Assembly (NCBI GenBank): GCA_016716965.1 | Contig: JADJUP010000026.1 | Coordinates: forward strand, 62,001 to 126,000 | Reading direction: 5' to 3' | Length of the DNA: 64,000 bases | Source of the DNA: Sulfuritalea sp. | Lineage (GTDB): Bacteria > Pseudomonadota > Gammaproteobacteria > Burkholderiales > Rhodocyclaceae | Shown: positions 33,972 to 41,672 of the stretch, in pieces | Layout: each line of letters opens with the position of its first letter | Position numbering within the stretch: the first letter of the stretch is position 1 | Position numbers and translations under genes: made by a program | Notes under the pieces: generated by a model | Seen by the model: only the letters and a program-made list of their open reading frames with translations | Database searches by the model: none | Told to the model about the DNA's origin: nothing

Positions 33972-35636
33972 CTAGGCTTTCTCGTCGCGCAGTTCGCGAC
34001 GCAGTATCTTGCCGACGTTGGTCTTCGGCAGCTCGTTGCGGAAGGCGATGTGGCGCGGTACCTTGTAGGCGGTCAGGTTGGCGCGACAGTGTTCGAGCAG
34101 CGCGGCCTCGGTCAGCGTCGGGTCCTTCTTTACCACGTAGATCTTCACCGCTTCCCCGGTCTTCGTGTCCGGCACGCCAACCGCCGCCGATTCCAGCACG
34201 CCCGGATGCATGGCCAGCACGTCCTCGATCTCGTTCGGATAGACGTTGAAGCCGGAGACCAGGATCATGTCCTTCTTGCGGTCGACGATCTTGACGAAGC
34301 CGCTTGCCTCGATCACCGCCACGTCGCCGGTGCGCAGGAAGCCGTCGGGCATGATGACCTTGGCGGTTTCCTCGGGACGGTTCCAGTAGCCCTTCATAAC
34401 CTGCGGGCCGCGCACGCAAAGCTCGCCGGCCTCGCCGAGGGGCAGGTCCCTGCCTTCGTCGTCGCGGATCACCACTTCGGTCGACGAGATCGGCATGCCG
34501 ATGCTGCCGTTGTACTGTTCGAGGTCGACCGGGTTGATGGTTGCGGCGGGGGAGGTTTCGGTCAGGCCGTAGGCTTCGAGCAGGGTGGTCCCGGTGAGCT
34601 CCTTCCAGCGCTCGGCCACCGCGCGCTGCACCGCCATGCCGCCGCCCAGTGTCAGGCGCAGCTGGGACAGGTCGATCCTGGCGAAGTCCGGATTGTTCAC
34701 CATGGCATTGAACAGCGTATTGACGCCGGTGATGGTGGTGAACGGGTACTTGCCGATCTCCTTGATGAACCCGGGAATGTCGCGCGGATTGGTGATCAGC
34801 ACGTTGGTGGCGCCTATCTTGAAGAAGGTCAGGCAGTTCGCCGTCAGCGCGAAGATGTGGTAAAGCGGCAGCGCGGTAATGATGATTTCATGGTCACGCA
34901 GGAAGGGCTTGATCCAGGCATGGGCCTGCTGCAGGTTGGCGATGATGTTGCGATGGGTCAGCATCGCGCCCTTGGATACGCCCGTGGTGCCGCCCGTGTA
35001 CTGCAGGAAGGCGAGGTCCTCGTGCCCCACTTCGACCGGCTTGAGCGGATAGCGGCCGCCCTCGATCAGCGCGTCGCGCAGTTCGATGGCATTGGCGATG
35101 CTCCATGCCGGTACCATCTTCTTGACGTGCTTCACCACCAGGTTGACGATCATGCGTTTGGGGAAGTCGAGCATGTCGCCCAGCTGGGTGACGATCACGT
35201 GCTTCACCGGCGTGCGCGTGACCACGTTTTCCAGCACCCTGGCGAAGTTCTCGACGATGACGATGGCCTCGGCGCCGGAATCCTTGAGCTGGTGCTCCAG
35301 TTCGCGCTCGGTGTACAGCGGGTTGCAGTTCACCACCGTGTAGCCGGCGCGCAGCGCGCCGTAGAGGCAGATCGGGTACTGCAGCAGGTTGGGCATCATC
35401 AGCGCGATGCGCGCGCCCCTGGGCAGTTTCAGCACGGACTGGCAGTAGGAGCCGAAGGCGGCCGAGAGCTTTTCCAGCTCGGCGTAGGTGATCGCCTTGT
35501 CCATGTTGATGTAGGCCTTGCGCGGCCCGTAGAGCTTGACGCTCTTCTCGAACAGGTCGCCGATCGAGCGAAATTCGTTGAGGTCGATTTCTGCCGGCAC
35601 GCCGGCCGGATAATGCTTGAGCCAGATCTTTTCCAT
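33972..35636 (-). CDS. fadD: Long-chain-fatty-acid--CoA ligase
   Basis: 554 residues, start at 35636. ANL-superfamily enzyme activating fatty acids to acyl-CoA with ATP. Motifs in order: LMMPNLLQYPICLYGALRAG, P-loop YTGGTTGVSKGAMLTHRN, LEAYGLTETSPA, and the C-terminal DRKKDMILVSGFNVYPNEIE with the catalytic Lys near the end (PKTNVGKILRREL). FadD by pattern and length. Together with ACBP, WS/DGAT and the patatins it supplies or recycles acyl-CoA in this lipid cluster. Confidence 0.93.
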   Translation of the reverse strand: MEKIWLKHYPAGVPAEIDLNEFRSIGDLFEKSVKLYGPRKAYINMDKAITYAELEKLSAAFGSYCQSVLKLPRGARIALMMPNLLQYPICLYGALRAGYTVVNCNPLYTERELEHQLKDSGAEAIVIVENFARVLENVVTRTPVKHVIVTQLGDMLDFPKRMIVNLVVKHVKKMVPAWSIANAIELRDALIEGGRYPLKPVEVGHEDLAFLQYTGGTTGVSKGAMLTHRNIIANLQQAHAWIKPFLRDHEIIITALPLYHIFALTANCLTFFKIGATNVLITNPRDIPGFIKEIGKYPFTTITGVNTLFNAMVNNPDFARIDLSQLRLTLGGGMAVQRAVAERWKELTGTTLLEAYGLTETSPAATINPVDLEQYNGSIGMPISSTEVVIRDDEGRDLPLGEAGELCVRGPQVMKGYWNRPEETAKVIMPDGFLRTGDVAVIEASGFVKIVDRKKDMILVSGFNVYPNEIEDVLAMHPGVLESAAVGVPDTKTGEAVKIYVVKKDPTLTEAALLEHCRANLTAYKVPRHIAFRNELPKTNVGKILRRELRDEKA

Positions 35637-35713
35637 GGTGGATGCCTCCTTGAGTTTTTCTCATTCTAATCACATTGGGGTGGGCCGAATCGTCCGCCGC
35701 GAGCGTTCCCGGC

Positions 35714-36961
35714 TCAGCAAAGCCAGTGTTGCAAACGCTCCGCCACTTGAGCATCGTCGAGCAGGTCCATGTGGTTCATGCCGTAGCCGATCCAGCGCCG
35801 CGATTCCGGGAAATCGAGTCGGCCGCGCTTCGCGCTGCCCTCGCCGAGAGCGCTCTTCACGGGCACCAGGCCATCACCCAGCAGCGGCTCAGCGAAATGG
35901 GCCGGAGCCTTGGCCAGGGTCACGCCTATCGCATGGCATTGCACGCCGGCAGGCAGGGGGATCAGGCGCGGCGCGCGACCGCGGGCGAAGCGGTCGCCGT
36001 GTTCCCAGTCTTCGTCGAGGATGCTGCCGTGACGCAGGTCGGTGATCCCGGCGCTGCGTATCTTTCCCAGGCGGGCCAGGGCGGCCGTGTAGGGGCTGAT
36101 GCCCAGGATCACGTCGATCCAGTTGCCGCCGCGCTCCAGCGGTGCGCCGAGGTGTGGCGTGCCGAGAAACACCATCTGGCGCAGGTGGGCCAGCCAGGCC
36201 TGACCTGATTTCTCGGCATGGCGGCAGGCGCTGCGGGCGACCAGTCCGCCCATGCTGTGGCCGACGATGACGAGTTTCTCGATCGGAACCGGCCACGACT
36301 TGATCAGGTCCTCAAGCAATTCCGAGAGCGCCCGGCCGTTGGTCGAAACATGCTGGCCGCTGTTGTAGTGCAGGTAGAGCGGGGTGTAACCGCCGGCCGC
36401 CGCCAGCGCGGCGCCGTGGTCGTAGCCGCCGCGCCGCCACTGGAGGTCGTTCATGCACAGGCCATGCGCCAGCAACAGGATCCTTCCGGTCGCGCCGGGG
36501 AGGGCGGCCACCAGGTCGTTGCGTTCGAGCGGCAACGGCCGGCCGTTTCGCCGCAGGCGCATTTCGATGGCCAGTGGATTGCCGCTGGCGGCCAGGTGGT
36601 CGCCCAGCACGCCGTTGAGCGCGGCGAGCACCGCCTCGCGCGTGGCGGACGATTCCGTGGGTTCGGCGTCGACCAGCGGCAGCAACTGGCCGATCAGGGC
36701 GTCGATACCGTGGCCGACCAGGCGCGTGCAGCCCTGGATGCTGCGATAAACCAGGCCGGTGATGCCGCGTGGCAGCTCCTGCGAGAACTGTCCGAGCGGC
36801 CCGGGCATGCGCGCAATGTTGTGGTGCATGCTCGCCACCAGCCGCGTCAGGCCGAGTGTGGCGTCCACCGCGAGGCGACTGGCGCCGCGAATGTCGCCAG
36901 GGCGTACATGTGCCTTGCGTGCCGGCGCCGCGTGCGACGCACTGGCTTTGGGTCTGGCCAT
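35714..36961 (-). CDS. Alpha/beta-hydrolase, PHB-depolymerase/lipase-like
   Basis: 415 residues. The N-terminal about 160 residues form a helical region with no recognised domain; the hydrolase domain follows with oxyanion region LLLAHGLCMND, nucleophile elbow VGHSMGGLVARSA and a late His in GYGMNHMDLL. Substrate unknown; serine esterase or lipase. It ends 77 bases before (in transcription order after) fadD's start side and is divergent to btuF. Confidence 0.8.
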   Translation of the reverse strand: MARPKASASHAAPARKAHVRPGDIRGASRLAVDATLGLTRLVASMHHNIARMPGPLGQFSQELPRGITGLVYRSIQGCTRLVGHGIDALIGQLLPLVDAEPTESSATREAVLAALNGVLGDHLAASGNPLAIEMRLRRNGRPLPLERNDLVAALPGATGRILLLAHGLCMNDLQWRRGGYDHGAALAAAGGYTPLYLHYNSGQHVSTNGRALSELLEDLIKSWPVPIEKLVIVGHSMGGLVARSACRHAEKSGQAWLAHLRQMVFLGTPHLGAPLERGGNWIDVILGISPYTAALARLGKIRSAGITDLRHGSILDEDWEHGDRFARGRAPRLIPLPAGVQCHAIGVTLAKAPAHFAEPLLGDGLVPVKSALGEGSAKRGRLDFPESRRWIGYGMNHMDLLDDAQVAERLQHWLC

Positions 36962-37075
36962 CGCTAGAATGCGAAGTCTTTCATCGATCGATTATCCCAT
37001 GGCCACTGCCGCGCTCCGGACTTGCCGCCAAGCCGCGTTCGCCCCGACGCCGGCGCGACAGCGGGAACGCGGCCG

Positions 37076-37981
37076 ATGACGCGCCTCTGCCTGTTGCTGC
37101 TCGCGCTGTGCTGCCTGCCGGCACGCGGCGAGATCGTGCTCACCGATGTTGGCGGCGCCCGCATCCGGCTCGCCGCCCCGGCGCAGCGCATCGTCAGCCT
37201 CTCGCCCCACATCACGGAACTGCTGTTCGCCGCCGGCGCAGGCAGCCGTGTGGTTGGCAACGTCGAGTACGGCGACCATCCGCCGGAGGCAAAGTCCATA
37301 CCCAGGGTGGGTGCCTACTCGCGGCTCGACCTCGAAGCCATCGTCGCATTGCGGCCGGATCTGGTGCTCGGCTGGCAAAGCGGTACCTCGCAGGCGGCGG
37401 TGACACGACTGCGCGCCATGGGACTGGTGGTCTACATGATCGAGACCCATCGCATCGCCGACATCGCCGGCGAACTGGAACGACTCGGCCGGCTGGCCGG
37501 CACCGAGGCTGCGGCCGGTGCGGCGGCAACAGCGTTTCGCCAGCGCCATGGCCGGCTGGCGGAGCGCTACAGCCAGCGGCCACCGGTCACGGTGTTCTAC
37601 CAGATATGGAAACAGCCGCTGATGACGGTCAATCGCGAGCAGATGATCAGCGATGCGATACGCCTTTGCGGTGGCCGCAATGTATTTGCGCAACTGGCGA
37701 CGCTGGCGCCGACCGTGAGTGTCGAAGCCGTGATTGCCGCCAACCCGGAAGCCATCGTCGCCAGCGGCATGGACGCGGCCCGGCCGGAATGGCTGGATGA
37801 CTGGCGTCGCTGGCACACCCTGCAGGCCGTGACGAAGGACAACCTGTATTTCGTGCCGCCGGAGCTGATACAGCGCCATACGCCACGCATCCTCGATGGC
37901 GCCGAGCGCCTCTGCGAACAGCTTGAAACGGCGCGCGGCAAGCGCGCCATGCGGCCGCCGCCGTCGGCAGGCGGCAGGTAA
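37076..37981 (+). CDS. btuF: Periplasmic cobalamin-binding protein BtuF
   Basis: 301 residues from ATG at 37076 with a Sec signal peptide (MTRLCLLLLALCCLPARGE). Class III substrate-binding fold: RIVSLSPHITELLFAAGAG, VEYGDHPPEAKSIPRVG, and DLVLGWQSGTS, the region that contacts cobalamin in BtuF. It delivers B12 to BtuCD. The transporter genes lie 2-4 kb away on the other strand, and no riboswitch is seen before this gene. Confidence 0.85.
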   Translation: MTRLCLLLLALCCLPARGEIVLTDVGGARIRLAAPAQRIVSLSPHITELLFAAGAGSRVVGNVEYGDHPPEAKSIPRVGAYSRLDLEAIVALRPDLVLGWQSGTSQAAVTRLRAMGLVVYMIETHRIADIAGELERLGRLAGTEAAAGAAATAFRQRHGRLAERYSQRPPVTVFYQIWKQPLMTVNREQMISDAIRLCGGRNVFAQLATLAPTVSVEAVIAANPEAIVASGMDAARPEWLDDWRRWHTLQAVTKDNLYFVPPELIQRHTPRILDGAERLCEQLETARGKRAMRPPPSAGGR

Positions 37982-38024
37982 TATACGCAGCAAATTGCCA
38001 ACGGACTTGCCAGGGGAGCCAACG

Positions 38025-38438
38025 ATGTCCGCTTTTCACTATGCGTTTGCGATTGCCGACATTGCGCGGGCGCGGGAATTCTATGTCGGTCGGCTGGGTT
38101 GTACCGAGGGCCGCAGCACCGCGCACTGGATCGACTTCGAGCTGTTCGGACACCAGCTTTCGGCACACCTCGGGCTGCCGGCCTGCGCCGGCGGCGAGGG
38201 CATGGTTGACGGGCACGCGGTGCCGATTCCGCATTTCGGCGTGATCCTGCCGCTGGACGAGTTCTGGGCCTTCGCCGAGCGACTGCGTGCCCAGGGCATC
38301 CGCTTCGTGATGGAACCTTCGATGCGCTTCGTCGGCAAACCCGGCGAGCAGGCCACCATGTTCTTCCTCGATCCCGACGGCAATGCGCTGGAGTTCAAGG
38401 CCTTCGTCCGGCCTGACGAGGTGTTCGCCCAGCATTGA
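38025..38438 (+). CDS. VOC-family protein (glyoxalase/bleomycin-resistance type)
   Basis: 137 residues; ATG at 38025, after AGGGGAG. Two VOC modules: FHYAFAIADIARAREFYVG and, later, HFGVILPLDEFWAFAERL and ATMFFLDPDGNALEFKAF, with candidate ligands His5, His in IPHFGV and Glu in ALEFK. Function unknown; it is 43 bases after btuF. Unrelated in detail to the VOC protein at 15566. Confidence 0.8.
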   Translation: MSAFHYAFAIADIARAREFYVGRLGCTEGRSTAHWIDFELFGHQLSAHLGLPACAGGEGMVDGHAVPIPHFGVILPLDEFWAFAERLRAQGIRFVMEPSMRFVGKPGEQATMFFLDPDGNALEFKAFVRPDEVFAQH

Positions 38439-38479
38439 AAGTTATGTCCCCGGCGAAGCCGGGGACGGTATCCCTTGGG

Positions 38480-38509
38480 GTCGGCGCTGGCGATACGGTC
38501 GCCGGCGCC
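38480..38509. terminator. Hairpin between convergent genes, contains the dispersed motif
   Basis: GGCGCTGGCG and CGCCGGCGCC form a 10-bp stem with one G-T wobble around ATACGGT. It lies between the VOC gene (+) and the HTH gene (-). The left arm is the dispersed motif in minus orientation. No long T-run. Confidence 0.45.
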
Positions 38510-38512
38510 GCA

Positions 38513-39295
38513 CTATTCCTGCGCCGTGCGCCTGCGCCTCGGTTGTTGCTGCGCCTCGCGTCCGCGGAATGCCATGGCCATTTCGAAGGCGGCGCGGGTG
38601 AAGGTCAGGACCTCGGCGAATTCGGCATCGCTCAGCTTGCGCGCCTCGTCGTCGCCCCGGTAGATGTTGGCGAACTCGCGTTCGCGCGCGGACTGGATCA
38701 GCAACTTGCCGACGCCGAGGTTCTCCAGGCTGCGCCACAGGTCGGGATTGGAGGCGCGGGTGAACTTCATGACGAAGTCGATCGGATCGTTGCGCCCGAG
38801 CACCGCGGCCAGGCGCAGGACCAGCTCGAAGGGCACGGCGATGCGGCCGTTCTCCCAGGCTTCGATCAGCGACGGGTCCTTCAGGTTGATTGCGGCGCCG
38901 ACTTCGGTGATGGTCAGTCCGGCGGCCTTGCGCATGCGCTTGAGCGCCGCGCCGGTGCGGGTCCACACGCCGGGTTCGGACAGGCCGGGCAGCATGGCCT
39001 TGAGCACGTCGGCGGCCGCCTCCATCGGTTTGCCGCGGCCCAGCGCGCGCGCCACGTCGGCCGCGGTCTTCAGCGTCGAGGCCGCACCCACCGTCGCGGC
39101 GCCGGCATCGAGCACCTTGCCGGCCATGCTGCGCATCTGCTCGACCAGGCCGGACTCGTTCGGCAGGGTGGTCATGGCACCCTGTGTCGGCGCCTTTTTC
39201 GCCGGCGCCTTGCGGCGTGGCGTGGCGGCGCTGCCGGCCTTTTCCTTCACGGCCGCGCCCGGCTTACTTGCCCTGGATGCGCTGCCGCGATTCAT
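38513..39295 (-). CDS. XRE-type helix-turn-helix protein with Ala/Lys-rich N-terminus
   Basis: 260 residues if started at ATG 39295, which overlaps the end of dksA by 32 bases; an internal ATG at 39175 gives 220. The first 45 residues are low-complexity (PRRKAPAKKAPTQG). The Cro/C1-type HTH is LKRMRKAAGLTITEVGAAIN followed by DPSLIEAWENGRIAVPFELVLRLAAVLG. The C-terminal third (EREFANIYRGDDEARKLSDAEFAEVLTFTRAAFEMAMAF) is conserved in related betaproteobacterial proteins of unknown function. Co-transcribed with dksA, so possibly a global regulator. Confidence 0.75.
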   Translation of the reverse strand: MNRGSASRASKPGAAVKEKAGSAATPRRKAPAKKAPTQGAMTTLPNESGLVEQMRSMAGKVLDAGAATVGAASTLKTAADVARALGRGKPMEAAADVLKAMLPGLSEPGVWTRTGAALKRMRKAAGLTITEVGAAINLKDPSLIEAWENGRIAVPFELVLRLAAVLGRNDPIDFVMKFTRASNPDLWRSLENLGVGKLLIQSAREREFANIYRGDDEARKLSDAEFAEVLTFTRAAFEMAMAFRGREAQQQPRRRRTAQE

Positions 39296-39686
39296 GGCGC
39301 TCCTGCGCCTCGATCGAATACACGGTGGTCGGCCGCGCCAGCAGGCGGCGCAGCCCGATGGGATCGCCGGTTTCCTCGCAGAAGCCATAGGAGCCGTCGT
39401 CGATGCGGCGCAGGGCGGCTTCTACGCGCGGCAACATCTTGCGCTCGCGGTCGCGAATGCGCAGTTCGATGGAGTTTTCCTCTTCGATCGTGGCGCGATC
39501 GTTCGGGTCGGCCTCGGCTTCGCCGTCGCGCAGGTGGTCGATGGTCATCGAGGCGTTGTCGATAAGGTCCTGGCGCTGCCTGCGCAGCAGGTCGCGAAAG
39601 AAGTCGAGTTGCTCCGCGTTCATGTAGGCCTTGGCCGGCATCGCCAGCAGGGCCTTTTCGGTGAGTGGTTTCAGTGTGGTTGGCAT
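39264..39686 (-). CDS. dksA: RNA polymerase-binding protein DksA, cysteine-poor type
   Basis: 140 residues. DksA coiled-coil with DNASMTIDHLRDGEAEADPNDRATIEEE (acidic tip region) and the zinc-finger-like end GFCEETGDPIGLRRLLARPT followed by YSIEAQERHE. Only one of the four canonical zinc cysteines remains, as in the common single-Cys DksA of alpha- and betaproteobacteria. It modulates stable-RNA and amino-acid promoters with ppGpp. Starts 150 bases from the end of btuD. Confidence 0.9.
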   Translation of the reverse strand: MPTTLKPLTEKALLAMPAKAYMNAEQLDFFRDLLRRQRQDLIDNASMTIDHLRDGEAEADPNDRATIEEENSIELRIRDRERKMLPRVEAALRRIDDGSYGFCEETGDPIGLRRLLARPTTVYSIEAQERHESRQRIQGK

Positions 39687-39836
39687 GACAAGTATCCCTG
39701 TTTCTCCGTACGGTCCAGAGTGGCCGATGCCGCTACTCTATCGAAAGACTGGCAAGCCGTCAGGGGAATCTTGGTTGGCCCGGTTTCATGCCGGAAAGGT
39801 GGGCGTCGGCGAATTTCCCGGCGGCTGTCGGCGACT

Positions 39837-40619
39837 TCAGGCAGGGACGAACCAGCGATCGCCGTCGACACCGATTTCACGCAGCGGATGCCCGTAAAGC
39901 CGGGTCAGGTTGGTCGTGGTGATCACCGTGTCGGCGGGGCCGGCCAGCCACTCGCCATCGCCGAACAGCAGCAGCACCTTGCTGCAGTAGCGCACCGCGA
40001 AGCCCGGATCGTGCAGCACCGCAACGACGGCGGCGCCGGCCCGTGCGCGCCGCGCGAACAACTCCATGACTGCAACCTGGTGCGACAGGTCGAGGTGGGT
40101 CAGGGGCTCGTCGAGCAGGAACAACGCGGGTTGCTGGGCCAGCAGTTGCGCCACGGCGAGCCGCTGGCGTTCGCCGCCGGACAGGGTCTGCACGTCGCGC
40201 TCGGCGCAGTCGGCGAGGTCGACCTCGACCAGCGCCGCGGCGGCGATGTCGCGATCGGCAAGGGATTCCCAGTCCCAGCGCCCGAGGTGCGGGTGGCGGC
40301 CGACCAGAGCCGTCTCCATTGCGGTGGAGGCAAAAGGATCGAGCTGATGCTGCGCCAGGTAGCCGCGTACCCGCGCCAGGGCCCGCGCGCGGCGCCCGGT
40401 GGCGGCCTCGGGCAGGGCATGGCCGCCGACATGCAGGGTGCCGCGATCCTGCCGATGCAGGCCGGCAACCGTGTTGAGCAGTGTCGACTTTCCGGCGCCG
40501 TTGCGGCCGAGGATCGCCCACGTCTCGCCGGCATCGACAGTCCACTCCAGATCGCGGCAGATGACGTGGCCGCCGATGCTGACCGACAGGGCATCCGCAT
40601 GCAGCAATGGCGAGCTCAT
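39837..40619 (-). CDS. btuD: Cobalamin ABC transporter ATP-binding protein BtuD
   Basis: 260 residues. Walker A GRNGAGKST, signature LSGGERQR, Walker B LFLLDEP and the switch His in VLHD are all present. FecE/BtuD subgroup by length and by the H-loop region. The start overlaps the btuC stop (ATGA-type overlap of 4 bases). Cobalamin specificity is inferred from the riboswitch-controlled btuB upstream; vitamin B12 or cobinamide is expected. Confidence 0.87.
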   Translation of the reverse strand: MSSPLLHADALSVSIGGHVICRDLEWTVDAGETWAILGRNGAGKSTLLNTVAGLHRQDRGTLHVGGHALPEAATGRRARALARVRGYLAQHQLDPFASTAMETALVGRHPHLGRWDWESLADRDIAAAALVEVDLADCAERDVQTLSGGERQRLAVAQLLAQQPALFLLDEPLTHLDLSHQVAVMELFARRARAGAAVVAVLHDPGFAVRYCSKVLLLFGDGEWLAGPADTVITTTNLTRLYGHPLREIGVDGDRWFVPA

Positions 40620-41617
40620 TGACCGCTCCCGCGCTGGCGTCCGAGCAGGAACAGGAACAGGGGCACGCCGAGGATCGCGGTCAGCGCCCCGACCGGCAGT
40701 TGCAGGGGCGCGACGATCGTTCGCGCCAGGGTATCGGCCAGTACCAGCAGGCTGCCCCCGCTCAGGGCCGACGCAGGCAGCAACAGGCGCTGGTCGTTGC
40801 CCCAGCCGAGCTTGAGCATGCCCAGCCGCACCAGGTGTGGCACCACCAGGCCAATGAAGCCGATGCTGCCCGCGGTGGTTACCGCCACCGCGGTAAACGT
40901 CGCGGCGAGGAAATACACGCCGAGCCGCACGCGTTGCACCGAAACGCCCAGCGTCTGGGCCAGGGTGTCGCCGCGCGAAAGCAGGTTGAGTTCGCGCGCG
41001 AACGGCATGCTCGCTGCCACGCCGGCGACCAGCACGGCGAGCGCCGGCCAGGGATTGCTGGCATGGCTGGCGTCGCCCATCAGCCAGAACAGCATGCCGC
41101 GCAGGTGGGTTTCCGGTGCGATGGACATGATCAAGGCGACCACCGCGCCGCAGCCGGAGGCGACGATGACGCCGGTCAGCAGCAGGCGGGTACGGGTCCA
41201 GCTGCTGTCGCCGTGGGCCAGGCCGAATACCAGCAGCATGGCGGCAAAGGCGCCGGCGAAGGCGAAAAGGTTGACCAGCGCCAGCGCCAGGCCGGCCAGC
41301 ATCGCCGACAACGCGCCGACCGCGGCGCCGCCGGAAATGCCGAGCACGTAAGGATCGGCCAGCGGGTTGCGCAGCAGCACCTGCATCAGCGCGCCGGCCA
41401 GCGCCAGCAGGCCGCCGCAGGCAAAGGCGGCGATCGCGCGCGGCAGGCGCAGGCCCTGGATCACTTCGGCGGCGAGGCCTTCGCCGCCTGCCAGGGCCAG
41501 CAGCACGTCGCCGGGCGTAACCGGCATGCTGCCCGCCGCCAGCGCCACCAGCAGGCTGGCCAGCGCCAGCCCGCAGAGGGCGACGATGACCAGCAGGGCA
41601 CGGCGGCGGCTGGGCAT
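40616..41617 (-). CDS. btuC: Cobalamin ABC transporter permease BtuC
   Basis: 333 residues, FecCD/BtuC permease with about ten transmembrane segments. Family motifs RLPRAIAAFACGGLLALAGA, NPLADPYVLGISGGAAVGAL and, near the end, GFIGLVVPHLVRL are visible. Overlaps btuD by 4 bases and follows btuB by 55 bases, so all three are in the riboswitch operon. Confidence 0.88.
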   Translation of the reverse strand: MPSRRRALLVIVALCGLALASLLVALAAGSMPVTPGDVLLALAGGEGLAAEVIQGLRLPRAIAAFACGGLLALAGALMQVLLRNPLADPYVLGISGGAAVGALSAMLAGLALALVNLFAFAGAFAAMLLVFGLAHGDSSWTRTRLLLTGVIVASGCGAVVALIMSIAPETHLRGMLFWLMGDASHASNPWPALAVLVAGVAASMPFARELNLLSRGDTLAQTLGVSVQRVRLGVYFLAATFTAVAVTTAGSIGFIGLVVPHLVRLGMLKLGWGNDQRLLLPASALSGGSLLVLADTLARTIVAPLQLPVGALTAILGVPLFLFLLGRQRGSGQ

Positions 41618-41672
41618 GGATCAGCCAGCGTAGCGCAACACGGCCAGATTGGGCAGGTGGAGCATGGAGGAG

